Part shown: positions 1-7,517 of the stretch, in pieces
Position numbering within the stretch: position 1 is the first letter of the stretch
Layout of the letters: each line of letters opens with the position of its first letter
Source of the DNA: an uncultured Clostridia bacterium
GTDB lineage: Bacteria; Bacillota; Clostridia; Monoglobales; Monoglobaceae
NCBI GenBank assembly: GCA_910580105.1
Contig: CAJTWN010000031.1
Span: forward strand, 1 to 8,038
Length of the DNA: 8,038 nucleotides
Direction of reading: 5' to 3'
Translations under genes and position numbers: made by a program
The notes under the pieces: generated by a model
What the model saw: only the letters and a program-made list of their open reading frames with translations
The model's database searches: none
Told to the model about the DNA's origin: nothing

Positions 1-3000
1 TCTTCCTTCTTCCCATCGGGTCATAGCTATACCTTGCCTTCACTCTCTCCGACTCCATCCCCGTCATTCGGTTCCGGTTGTCATAGTGATATATGTACGC
101 ATAGTCTTCCTCTGTCTCTACTCCTTCCTTTCCTCCTGCTGCCGTCAGTTTCACTTCCTCTTCTCCTGCTCCGGCTTCTTTTTCTATTCCTTTCCATTTG
201 AAGATTACATTTCCGTTCCCGTCGTATTCATACTGCGTCTCCATTTCATACGGATTCTCGCACGGCGCTCCCGGCAGGGACTCTTCCTTCTCTTTCTTCA
301 GCTGGTTCCCTTCATCATAGCTATAACGAACCAGCTTCTTCTTAAACACATCCGTCTTCTGGATCCGGTTCCCTCTGCTGTCATAGATATAGTAGATTGC
401 CTCCTGCGTCCCTTCTCCTTCCTTCTCTCTCGTCTCTCCTGTCAGCTGACCCAGACGGTTGTATTCATAGGTTGTCTCTCCGTTTATGCTGTCCATCTTC
501 TGTGTCATGTTTCCATCCAGCTGATAGGCATATGTATAACTGCTACCCTCGCTGCTGCTCATGCTTACGGCCAGTCCTGCCTTGTTATAGCTATAACTCG
601 TCGTGATTCCTCCGCGCGTCTCTGTCAGCAAACGCCCGTTTGCATCATAGCTATAGGTCACCTTCCCTACACTTTCTCCAAAGTCCACTTCGGTGATTCT
701 GTCTAGATTATCATAGCTATATTCCACCGTGCTTAGGGTTTCTGTCCCTTTTTTCAGCGTAAAGCTCTTCCGGTTTCCATTCACATCATAGGTATAATCC
801 TTGTATATCTGGCTGCCTAACTCTGCTTCCCTTTTGATATTTCCGTACTTATCATAAATATAGCCGATCCCGGTTGATATATTTCCTTCGTAACTTCCCA
901 GCGGCATTCCATTCACTGTATAGGAGCTGACGATGGGATCTTCCCCTTCTGTCTGGCTCTGGGACAGGCTTCCATAGGCGTTATACACATTATTCGTCTC
1001 TATCCCTTTTTTGTCTGTCACTTTGGTCGGCAGCCCCAGCTGGTTATACTCCGCCGTCCTGCTTCTTCCAAGTCCGTCTGTCTCCTTCGTCACATTCCCA
1101 AACCGGTCGTATTCATAGCGCATCACCGTGACCCCTTCCGGCAGCGTTCCGCCCAAATCACTGATTTTTTCGGTCTGGCCGCTCACCATCATGGTCATGT
1201 TCCCTACGCCATCATAGGTATACTGCGTATAGATGTTCCGGGTTCCGTCATTCACCTTCACACAGATCAGACGGTTCCGGCTGTCGTATTCATTTTCTGT
1301 CTCTGTATAGGTTGCTGTCTCTCCCGGCTGATTATTTTTCTGCCTGCTTCTGATCACATTCCCGTTTCCGTCATAATAGCTGATGCTTTCCGTTTTTTCT
1401 GTCCCTTCAAAGGGTGTCTGCGTCTTTATCAGCCGCCCCAGCTTATCATAGGTATACTCCGTCCGGTTTCCCATATAGTCCGTGGCCGCCGTCTGTCTCC
1501 CCAGCTTATCGTATTCCGCTGTCACACAGGCGCCGTCTGCCCGGTATTCCTTCACCGCCTGCCCTGCATAGTTATACTCTGTCTTTGTCGTATAACTGCC
1601 CAGGTTCTCCATATATGTCCGGCCGCCAAGAGTCTGGACCACATTCCCTGCATAATCGTATCTGTACAGGTTTTTGTTCAGCAGCGTTGCATCGGATATG
1701 CTCCCGTCATAATATCCCTCTTCCACTATATTTCCATAGGCGTCTGTTATCTTTCTTTCCGTCGGCTTTTTAAAGTTATTATCCCCCTGATAGGTGGTGA
1801 TTGTTTCCAGTTCTTCCCCTCCCATTATATCACTGGGGCTGTCTTCCGGCAAGAACAAAATATGATAGGTTGGACTTCCCTGCACCTTTAATACACTGCT
1901 GTTCCCGGTATTCAGCACATAGGTTCCGGCTTCTCCGTACTTCAATGCGCCGAGGCTCTGCGGTTCACCGTCCAGAAAAACCTGTACCCTCATCGCAGTG
2001 TTATGGCTTGCCTCCACTGCTATCAGCACTTTTTTCATCCCCGTCACATCATATTCTCCGTTGCTTCCATTCGCCGGAAACTTCTCATAACGCTCTGTGT
2101 ACCCATAGCTTAACGACGACGTATCCAGAACGCTGTTTCCATCTTTGTTCACCGCCTGCGTCACTCGTCCCATATCATCATAGCTATAGCTCACATTCCC
2201 GGACAGATGCCCCGGCGTATCATAGCTTGCCTCGTAAATCTTCCGGTTCAAACCATCATACCCATAACTCATCAGCAATTCCGATGGATGATTCTCCTGA
2301 TAGATGCTCTTTATTTGTCCCCACTTCGTATAGGCCCGTGTGATGGTATTCCCGTTTTCATCGGTAATCGCCAATGTATTGTTGGCTATATCATAGGCAT
2401 ATTTCACCTCTGTTCCGTCCGGGTTGATCTGTTTCAAAATCCGCCCCGTCATATCGTATTGATACGACGTTTCATTTCCGTTGGCATCTTTCTCCTTTGC
2501 CAGGTTCCCTTTCCCATCATACTTCTTCTCTGTTGTATATGTCTTTTTGGTTCCTTCCGCATCGGCAACGTCTTCCATCTTGGTCTTTATCGTATACGCG
2601 CCCCCCGGTTCGTAATTATACTGGAACTTTGTCACCACATTTTCCTGTTCGCCTATCTGTCTCTGTTCCGCAATGGTTCCGTCGCTGTTATAGAAATACT
2701 GGGTTTCCGTTCTCAGCACATCGTTCTCATAACATTTGCTGTTCGCAATATTCTTATTGTCGCTGGTTCGGGTATTGATAACCTTTATGGTTTTTCCTTC
2801 CGCCTGCTTGGTCTCTTCGGTCAGCCGAAGGCCATAATTCGCATCATAGGTATATGTACTTGAAATCTCTCCCTGTTTTTTCAGGGTCACTTCATTTTTG
2901 TCCGTATAGGTATAATCTTCTGACTTCAAGAGCTTATTATTTTTAAAGGTCATCACATTGGTGTATTTTCTGGAACGCAGACTGCTCCCCGCCCAAAGTT

Positions 3001-4726
3001 GGAACAGCTTATAGCTTTCTCCTTCGCTGTAGCTATATTTTTCTTTCAGAGAATCCGTTATCTGATTCCCCTCAAAGAAAACCGTTGATTTTTCGTATGC
3101 GCGGTCAAGGTGATCCAGAAGTGTCGTTGTCTTTTGCGTATGTCCATTGGGCAAATTCTGCGTTTCGTTCACCGTCTTTTTATACGCTGTAATCAGCGTT
3201 GTATTTGTGGGCTTGCTGCTATAGGTATAGTTATATGTTCTTTGATTTTTTTGGCCCCCTTCGTCGAAGGTCGTCTCCGCCTTAATATGATAATCATAAT
3301 AATCATATTTTGCCGTTGATGTATTGGGCGATCCCATTACACTTTTGCCAACACCGGCCGTATCCTCGTAATCATAGGTAACATATGCCCCGGTGGGATA
3401 GAGAATTTTTTTGAGTTTAAAATTATGCTGCAAGGTTTCGTGCCGGGATGAACCGCTGATATTAAGGGAACTGTAACGCATGATATACTGCGTTGTCTCA
3501 TAGTCCGGCACAGCATCTTCCGCCGGATTCCGGTTTTTCTTTACAGAAAAAACATAATCCGAAAAATATTTAATTTTACCATTGGGGTCACGTGTCTGGT
3601 CATAAACTTCAGTTAAGTCGTATACAATTTCTCTTGTCTGACTGCCATCTGATACCTGAATTCCATTTGCCGAAACGGTGACTACACGACCCATGGTATC
3701 CGTGATTACGACATCTCCCTGTTCATTTTTGCTGTAATATATTGTGTTATTAAACCGATCCATAATCGCTACGGGCAGAACAGATTCTGTTGTAAAATAT
3801 GCGGGAAGCTGATAATAATAGGTGGTTCCATCCTTACCAAATATCCGCACATTATATTGAAACCCCTTTTCATGGGTCTGAAGGACACTGACATCCGTCC
3901 GGTAATCAAGGGTATTTTCTATCTCTTCCAAATCCGGATGAATGCCATCAGATTCTACATAACCTTTATAGAACAGCGTATACTTTCTGCCATTTAAATC
4001 TGTGAATTCCCGGCGGACATTCTGATCATTGCTGCTGCCAATAAAACTGCTGGACACAAAGTCAAGACCCGGCATTTTAATTTCCCAGCCAGCCCCCAGA
4101 TGAATATCCATTGTCTTTTCTGTTGTCTTCCGGTATTTACACTCGGTATAATAGCCGACATAATTTAAATCTTCATCCTGCAAACGTGTACACACAACAC
4201 CACTTTCCGCCTTGATATTGTCGTACGAGAAATAGCCCACATCCAAATCATCCGTTTTGGGATAATTTTCAGGACTTAATCCACTTTTGGCATAAAATGT
4301 GTCCACTATATCCTCTTCCCTTGGAAAAGCGACATTGATAACTGTAGCCGCGCTTCCCGTTCCATAGGAATATTTCACCATCGGATAAGTATACGTCCAG
4401 CGTGACAGACCATCATTATTATATGCAAAATACTCATGCAAATCCTGACTTCTGTATGTTCTTATAATATTCAGGTCAAACCCATTTTTTCCGGGCAGTG
4501 TCAAATCCACCTCCGCAGCATTTACACTTCCGTCTGACATTTCAACATTGCCTGCCGCTGCAGTATAGGGGGCATCATATTCTTCACCATAACGGGAGGT
4601 CATTGCCGCCATCACATCGTACTTTGTCATTTCACTGCTGGTAGATGCTGCATACACCCGAACACCGCCAAGCAAAAGAAACATACATACAAAACCAAGC
4701 AAACCACCTTTTACTCTCCGACTCAC
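1..4726 (-). CDS. Large exported Rhs/YD-repeat protein, 3' end beyond the window (partial)
   Basis: The reading frame is open from a GTG at 4726 to the window edge: 1575 full codons, no stop. The left-edge YD repeats (YSYDPMG, about residue 1566) are in the same frame as the start, so no net frameshift exists. Residues 1-26 look like a Sec signal peptide: basic start (SRRVK), hydrophobic core, likely cut after V-Y-A. Residues 56-94 (AEVDLTLPGKNGFDLNIIRTYRS) match the 'DLxLPGxxGxDLxxxRTYxS' opening typical of Rhs/WapA/TcC-type proteins. Residues 95 to about 650 contain few YD motifs. From about residue 750 there are dense YD repeats (YQYDMTGR, YSYDDMGR, YTYDKLGR, YEYDRFGN), interrupted at about 868-965 by a non-YD segment. 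In known relatives YD repeats build a hollow beta-shell around a C-terminal toxin or effector. That C-terminal part, and any immunity gene, would lie beyond position 1. A toxin role is therefore inferred, not seen. It is translationally coupled to the upstream exported protein. Confidence 0.95.
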   Translation of the reverse strand, partial: MSRRVKGGLLGFVCMFLLLGGVRVYAASTSSEMTKYDVMAAMTSRYGEEYDAPYTAAAGNVEMSDGSVNAAEVDLTLPGKNGFDLNIIRTYRSQDLHEYFAYNNDGLSRWTYTYPMVKYSYGTGSAATVINVAFPREEDIVDTFYAKSGLSPENYPKTDDLDVGYFSYDNIKAESGVVCTRLQDEDLNYVGYYTECKYRKTTEKTMDIHLGAGWEIKMPGLDFVSSSFIGSSNDQNVRREFTDLNGRKYTLFYKGYVESDGIHPDLEEIENTLDYRTDVSVLQTHEKGFQYNVRIFGKDGTTYYYQLPAYFTTESVLPVAIMDRFNNTIYYSKNEQGDVVITDTMGRVVTVSANGIQVSDGSQTREIVYDLTEVYDQTRDPNGKIKYFSDYVFSVKKNRNPAEDAVPDYETTQYIMRYSSLNISGSSRHETLQHNFKLKKILYPTGAYVTYDYEDTAGVGKSVMGSPNTSTAKYDYYDYHIKAETTFDEGGQKNQRTYNYTYSSKPTNTTLITAYKKTVNETQNLPNGHTQKTTTLLDHLDRAYEKSTVFFEGNQITDSLKEKYSYSEGESYKLFQLWAGSSLRSRKYTNVMTFKNNKLLKSEDYTYTDKNEVTLKKQGEISSTYTYDANYGLRLTEETKQAEGKTIKVINTRTSDNKNIANSKCYENDVLRTETQYFYNSDGTIAEQRQIGEQENVVTKFQYNYEPGGAYTIKTKMEDVADAEGTKKTYTTEKKYDGKGNLAKEKDANGNETSYQYDMTGRILKQINPDGTEVKYAYDIANNTLAITDENGNTITRAYTKWGQIKSIYQENHPSELLMSYGYDGLNRKIYEASYDTPGHLSGNVSYSYDDMGRVTQAVNKDGNSVLDTSSLSYGYTERYEKFPANGSNGEYDVTGMKKVLIAVEASHNTAMRVQVFLDGEPQSLGALKYGEAGTYVLNTGNSSVLKVQGSPTYHILFLPEDSPSDIMGGEELETITTYQGDNNFKKPTERKITDAYGNIVEEGYYDGSISDATLLNKNLYRYDYAGNVVQTLGGRTYMENLGSYTTKTEYNYAGQAVKEYRADGACVTAEYDKLGRQTAATDYMGNRTEYTYDKLGRLIKTQTPFEGTEKTESISYYDGNGNVIRSRQKNNQPGETATYTETENEYDSRNRLICVKVNDGTRNIYTQYTYDGVGNMTMMVSGQTEKISDLGGTLPEGVTVMRYEYDRFGNVTKETDGLGRSRTAEYNQLGLPTKVTDKKGIETNNVYNAYGSLSQSQTEGEDPIVSSYTVNGMPLGSYEGNISTGIGYIYDKYGNIKREAELGSQIYKDYTYDVNGNRKSFTLKKGTETLSTVEYSYDNLDRITEVDFGESVGKVTYSYDANGRLLTETRGGITTSYSYNKAGLAVSMSSSEGSSYTYAYQLDGNMTQKMDSINGETTYEYNRLGQLTGETREKEGEGTQEAIYYIYDSRGNRIQKTDVFKKKLVRYSYDEGNQLKKEKEESLPGAPCENPYEMETQYEYDGNGNVIFKWKGIEKEAGAGEEEVKLTAAGGKEGVETEEDYAYIYHYDNRNRMTGMESERVKARYSYDPMGRRK

Positions 4727-4742
4727 GACAAATCACCCCCTT
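4723..4742 (-). promoter_or_regulatory. Ribosome binding site and GTGA stop/start overlap fixing the Rhs start
   Basis: The stop TGA of the upstream gene (4725-4723) overlaps the GTG start (4726-4724) as GTGA. A strong Shine-Dalgarno AAGGGGGTGA lies at 4742-4733, just upstream. An in-frame TGA at 4735-4733, inside that site, rules out any earlier start. Later ATG codons (codons 15 and 33) would destroy the signal peptide. The arrangement implies translational coupling of the two genes. Confidence 0.88.
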
Positions 4743-5670
4743 GACCGGAATTTTCCGGTATGGCCTTATATACGCCGGCCGATTTCAGTTCCTGTATTAT
4801 TTCGCGGGAAATACCCTGTTTTTTCTCTTCATAGACCACTTCCAAGTCTGCGCCTTCTGCCGCCGCATTTATGTAGACATCTGCGTCTTCACCTGATAAC
4901 CGGGCCGTTTCTTCCGACAGCGCAAACGTTCCGGCGTCCACCGATTCCGCCGCATGCAGGACAGGCACATTGCTATTCATTACAGCCATTTCATTTTGAA
5001 TCACAGCAAAACTCTTGCCTTCCAAAACCTTATTCAAAATTTCCTGTATGGTAAAAATTCCTTTTCTGCATAATTTATTGGCGAGTCCAATCTCCTCTTT
5101 GGTACACCCCTGCTGCAAATAGTCCTTTATTTCATCCGCTGTCAATACTCCGCACTTATTTTGTGTAACTTTATTAAAAGCGTCTTCAATCCAGTATTCA
5201 CTTTGACAAAACTCCGACTTTTGCGCATAAATGTCCCCAATCAAACCAATATCTTCATTTGTATCCAGCCAAAAATAGCAAATGCCAAGAATGTCCTCTG
5301 CATCCGCACCCTGGATAATATAGTCTGCTATACTATCCAACTGAGTCTCAGACAGCCGATAAACTTTTTCGATGTATTTATAATTATACAAAATTTCATT
5401 GTATGTAACCGGATTTTCAACCGTTGCATCCAGCACCTGCACCAACTGGGCAAACTTATCCAGCCCTTCCTGATTGGCAAGTATATTTTCTGCTATATTT
5501 TTTCGTTGGGTCTCCTCTGTTTGCAGTGTCTGCCGTGTCTCTTCAAGCACCCGCAAATCTTCCGCCTGGATATTTCCCGGCCAGGGCAAGATTCCCTGAG
5601 AGGCAAAAACGCCATAGACACCGATAAGCCCCATACATACACAAATTGTTATCAATATTTTTTTCTTCAT
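4723..5670 (-). CDS. Exported helical protein of unknown function, coupled to the Rhs gene
   Basis: This is a 315-residue protein I do not recognise as a named family. The start ATG follows a strong Shine-Dalgarno (GGGAGGGAG, 5684-5676) by five bases. Residues 1-24 form a signal peptide or N-terminal anchor (MKKK, then a hydrophobic stretch ending near V-F-A), so the protein is probably secreted or membrane-tethered. There is no lipobox. Residues 36-62 are charged and look helical or coiled-coil (LRVLEETRQTLQTEETQRK). Two segments resemble each other: about 106-147 (LSETQLDSIADYIIQGADAEDIL) and about 176-220 (LTADEIKDYLQQGCTKEEIGLA), suggesting duplicated helical modules. Five cysteines (131, 155, 173, 189, 201) fall in the middle. 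The C-terminus is acidic, then low-complexity (ENSGQGGDLS). It is the first gene of the operon and its stop overlaps the Rhs start. I infer a role with the Rhs protein in export, folding or surface attachment. Immunity is less likely, because immunity genes normally follow the toxin. Confidence 0.9.
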   Translation of the reverse strand: MKKKILITICVCMGLIGVYGVFASQGILPWPGNIQAEDLRVLEETRQTLQTEETQRKNIAENILANQEGLDKFAQLVQVLDATVENPVTYNEILYNYKYIEKVYRLSETQLDSIADYIIQGADAEDILGICYFWLDTNEDIGLIGDIYAQKSEFCQSEYWIEDAFNKVTQNKCGVLTADEIKDYLQQGCTKEEIGLANKLCRKGIFTIQEILNKVLEGKSFAVIQNEMAVMNSNVPVLHAAESVDAGTFALSEETARLSGEDADVYINAAAEGADLEVVYEEKKQGISREIIQELKSAGVYKAIPENSGQGGDLS

Positions 5671-5685
5671 TTGTTCTCCCTCCCT

Positions 5686-5700
5686 GCGCTATATCAGCGC
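5686..5700 (-). promoter_or_regulatory. Small hairpin in the leader just before the ribosome binding site
   Basis: GCGCT (5686-5690) and AGCGC (5696-5700) form a 5-bp stem with a 5-nt loop, ending one base upstream of the Shine-Dalgarno of the 315-residue protein. It could influence translation initiation, but the stem is short and no effector site is visible. Confidence 0.35.
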
Positions 5701-5793
5701 TTCTTTTTTTCATCTTATGTTTCATTTCTTACTGCCTCGTATAGCGTTTTCCTTCTCCCCTTATTTGTTATTTAGTTTAATACATATATATTA

Positions 5794-5822
5794 ATTATAA
5801 TCCGCTTATTTTGTTTTTTCAA
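5794..5822 (-). promoter_or_regulatory. Sigma-A promoter of the exported-protein/Rhs operon
   Basis: The -35 hexamer TTGAAA (5822-5817) and -10 hexamer TATAAT (5799-5794) are separated by exactly 17 bp. The DNA upstream is A/T-rich and could act as an UP element. Transcription should begin near 5787, giving an untranslated leader of about 115 nt before the ATG at 5670. Confidence 0.82.
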
Positions 5823-5959
5823 TAGTATTTCTCAAAATTTTTACTTTGTTGTTAAAAATCGCCATTCATTATTCGACACTTTTCAGTAAATCAAAAATTA
5901 AACAGATATTACTCACCAACGCCATTACAAAATACAATTTTCTATCATCCTTTGCATAT
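5823..5959. other. AT-rich intergenic stretch
   Basis: This lies between the operon promoter and the upstream terminator. I see no coding potential on either strand. The sequence CGCCATT occurs twice (near 5860 and 5930) but is too short to call as an operator. Confidence 0.5.
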
Positions 5960-5993
5960 AAAAAACGCCTGTTCAATGCGGTCATGAACAGGC
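5960..5993 (-). terminator. Intrinsic terminator after the SGNH hydrolase gene
   Basis: GCCTGTTCA (5967-5975) pairs perfectly with TGAACAGGC (5985-5993) across a 9-nt loop. On the minus strand the stem is followed by G and six T (5965-5960). It lies about 107 bp past the SGNH stop and separates that gene from the Rhs operon promoter. On the plus strand the downstream DNA is also T-rich, but no plus-strand gene needs it. Confidence 0.85.
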
Positions 5994-6099
5994 AGTTTAC
6001 TTTTTCTTTAATTATACAACGTCATTTTGCTTCAGCGCACTTGCGTACCTTATCTTGCTTTTTTACGCTTTACTATTTTATATCAACATAACAATAAAT
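5994..6099. other. Spacer between the SGNH stop codon and its terminator
   Basis: About 105 bp of AT-rich DNA forming the 3' untranslated region of the SGNH transcript. No ORF or clear structure is visible. Confidence 0.5.
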
Positions 6100-6732
6100 T
6101 TATTTTATGTATTTACAATACGCCTCCAACCAAGCATTTGCAATCAGCTGATGGCCGGCTGGGGTTGGATGAACACCGTCTTTAATCCAAAACGGCTGCG
6201 GAAAACGATCTTGGGCTTCATCAAATTTTTTCTGTAAAGGGACAAATATCTGTTTATATTGCTCTGCAATACTGCGGACAACTTCAGCCCTTTCGCAAGC
6301 GCCCGTATAAAAAGTATTCCAATTTTCTTCCGTTGCAGCACCTTTCAAAACAAAAGGTTCCAAAAGCAACATCTGAATGTTCGGGAATCTTTCAATTGTA
6401 TCTTCAACTAACATAGAATAAACCTTCTTAAAGCGTTTAACATCTACGCCATTTTGACTGCTGACTTCATGCCAGACATCATTGATCCCAACAAGCAAAC
6501 TGAGTACGTCCGGATTATGATTCCAGCAGTCGGCTTTTATTCTCGCATATACATCAACGACACGGTTGCCGCTTATTCCTCTATTGACAAACGTATACTC
6601 ACCCGGCTGTTCGAATCCCAATTTCGCCGCAACAAGCATCGCATAACCCTGGCCAATACTTTCTGTACTTCCCCTATGTTCTTCTCTTCCGCAATCTGTA
6701 ATTGAATCTCCCTGAAAAACAATTGTCTTCAT
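6100..6732 (-). CDS. SGNH/GDSL-type hydrolase (esterase/lipase family), intracellular
   Basis: This is a complete 210-residue protein, a usual length for single-domain SGNH hydrolases. Block I is GDSITD with nucleophile Ser10; block II is NRGISGN with oxyanion Gly52 (Asn56 nearby); block III is GINDVW with Asn84; block V is DGVHPTPAGH with Asp185 and His188. All four catalytic or oxyanion positions are intact, so it is probably active. These enzymes hydrolyse esters, often removing acetyl groups from carbohydrates, or acting as lysophospholipase or thioesterase. The substrate cannot be read from the sequence. There is no signal peptide, so it should act in the cytoplasm, perhaps on imported acetylated sugars. 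The ATG follows a strong Shine-Dalgarno (GGGAGGGG) by about nine bases. It has its own promoter and terminator and appears monocistronic, with no pathway neighbours in this window. Confidence 0.93.
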   Translation of the reverse strand: MKTIVFQGDSITDCGREEHRGSTESIGQGYAMLVAAKLGFEQPGEYTFVNRGISGNRVVDVYARIKADCWNHNPDVLSLLVGINDVWHEVSSQNGVDVKRFKKVYSMLVEDTIERFPNIQMLLLEPFVLKGAATEENWNTFYTGACERAEVVRSIAEQYKQIFVPLQKKFDEAQDRFPQPFWIKDGVHPTPAGHQLIANAWLEAYCKYIK

Positions 6733-6764
6733 ATCATTAATCCCCTCCCAATTTTATCCTTTTT

Positions 6765-6793
6765 ATCATAACATGTATTACCACAAACGTCAA
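6765..6793 (-). promoter_or_regulatory. Sigma-A promoter of the SGNH hydrolase gene
   Basis: The -35 TTGACG (6793-6788) and -10 TATGAT (6770-6765) are spaced by 17 bp. The predicted start near 6758 leaves a short leader of about 26 nt that contains only the ribosome binding site. No operator-like inverted repeat overlaps it. Confidence 0.8.
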
Positions 6794-7150
6794 TCGTTTA
6801 TATAAAAATTTACTGATTTTTTTGTATGAGAAAATTGGAACAAAGCAATTTCTGTTCCGGTATAGCTGTTTTAAATGGTTAAAATCCACCGTTTACTATT
6901 GCGAACTTCATTTGTTATGTACATAATTAGATACTTTTGATTATTACTGTCTGCATTCTTTTGTTTTTACCTCACTAACGCATCAAACTGTCAAAACAGC
7001 AAATAAACCACTTATTTTTTTTAATCCTGCATAAATAGTTTTTAATTCTTCTGTATTATAATTCATACTCTGAACTATACCTTATATCCTCTTATAAATT
7101 TTGCAAAAAAGACAAACATTATCATAACCATGTTGTAATCTCTTTTGGCC
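6794..7150. other. AT-rich intergenic region without a recognisable gene
   Basis: No frame on either strand has plausible coding content. The only structures seen are a 12-bp palindrome (TTATGTACATAA, 6915-6926) and a small inverted repeat (CTGT-CAAA-ACAG, near 6990), both within chance expectation. The right part grades into the repeat element that starts at 7151. Confidence 0.55.
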
Positions 7151-7285
7151 AAAGTATACGATACAATTGCCTTTATCATAATAAGTTATACAAAAAGCGG
7201 CGAGATCATTAGGCCTGCGCTTACAAAAAAATAGCCGCAGCAAACAGGACTTTTTTCGAGTAAAACGGAGCAACAAAGCATATGA
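7151..7285. repeat. Diverged direct repeat, copy A
   Basis: Copy A shares ordered blocks with copy B (7345-7487). AAAGTATACGATACAATTGCC at 7151 differs from B in 3 of 21 positions. GCCTGCG is at 7213. AGCCGCAGCAAAC (7233-7245) plus GACTTTTTTCG (7248-7258) are identical in B except for the two bases between them. Most of the element keeps one offset (205), with an 11-bp length difference near the left end. Each copy abuts a terminator-type hairpin on its right side. Short ORFs crossing it look spurious. Function unknown. Confidence 0.75.
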
Positions 7286-7314
7286 AAAACACCCACGCAA
7301 AGCGCGGGTGTTTT
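7286..7314. terminator. Strong hairpin terminator between the two repeat copies
   Basis: AAAACACCCACGC (7286-7298) pairs with GCGCGGGTGTTTT (7302-7314) across a 3-nt AAA loop, with one imperfect position (7295/7305). On the minus strand that position is a G-U wobble and the stem runs into five T (7289-7285), so minus-strand termination is favoured. The four T on the plus strand could make it bidirectional. No protein gene ends here, so it may end a small RNA or tRNA-operon read-through. Confidence 0.8.
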
Positions 7315-7344
7315 GAATGCGGCACAGTCCACCGCGATATAGTT

Positions 7345-7487
7345 AAAGTGTACGATATAAATGCCCTTTTCTCCACAAATCACGCGAAAAAAGTTGTTAA
7401 TGCCGCATAGGCGTTCTGCCTGCGTTTACCAAGGCACAGCCGCAGCAAACGTGACTTTTTTCGGATAAAGAAAAGCAGCAATATGAG
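7345..7487. repeat. Diverged direct repeat, copy B
   Basis: Partner of copy A. The shared blocks are AAAGTGTACGATATAAATGCC at 7345, GCCTGCG at 7418, AGCCGCAGCAAAC at 7438-7450 and GACTTTTTTCG at 7453-7463. It sits directly downstream of the tRNA operon terminator in the direction of tRNA transcription, as copy A sits downstream of the 7286-7314 hairpin. The divergence suggests an old duplication or two members of a dispersed family. Confidence 0.75.
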
Positions 7488-7490
7488 CAA

Positions 7491-7517
7491 ACTCTGATTT
7501 TCAAAAAAAATCGGAGT
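7491..7517. other. Hairpin overlapping the tRNA operon terminator
   Basis: ACTCTGATTTT (7491-7501) can pair with AAAATCGGAGT (7507-7517) across a CAAAA loop, with one U-G wobble in plus-strand RNA (an A-C mismatch in minus-strand RNA). It shares 7511-7517 with the terminator stem, so the two structures exclude each other. It may be incidental to the A/T tract. Confidence 0.4.

Noticed and set aside
1..2520. Recurring TCATAGCTAT-like short repeats, which could suggest a CRISPR or tandem repeat array
   Set aside because: They are the codons for YSYD within the Rhs YD repeats, with irregular spacing and no conserved repeat-spacer layout.
86..3319. Open frames on the plus strand across the left half (for example 86-706, 1414-1773, 1801-2343, 2207-2863)
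   Set aside because: They are antisense to the continuous Rhs frame, have low-complexity Ser/Pro/Leu/Ile-rich translations, and no ribosome binding sites or recognisable domains.
5161..5775. A 204-codon plus-strand frame
   Set aside because: It is antisense to the exported 315-residue gene and its promoter region and resembles no protein. The minus strand has the start signals.
5846..6237. Two short plus-strand frames downstream of the Rhs promoter
   Set aside because: One crosses the perfect terminator hairpin at 5967-5993 and the other overlaps the end of the SGNH gene. Their composition is that of AT-rich intergenic DNA.
6915..6926. 12-bp palindrome TTATGTACATAA in the intergenic region
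   Set aside because: One or two such palindromes are expected by chance in 8 kb, and it is not near either promoter.
7082..7383. Two minus-strand frames of 72 and 65 codons
   Set aside because: They overlap each other, cross the repeat elements and the strong hairpin at 7286-7314, and lack ribosome binding sites. The amino-acid similarity between the two copies follows from the DNA repeat.
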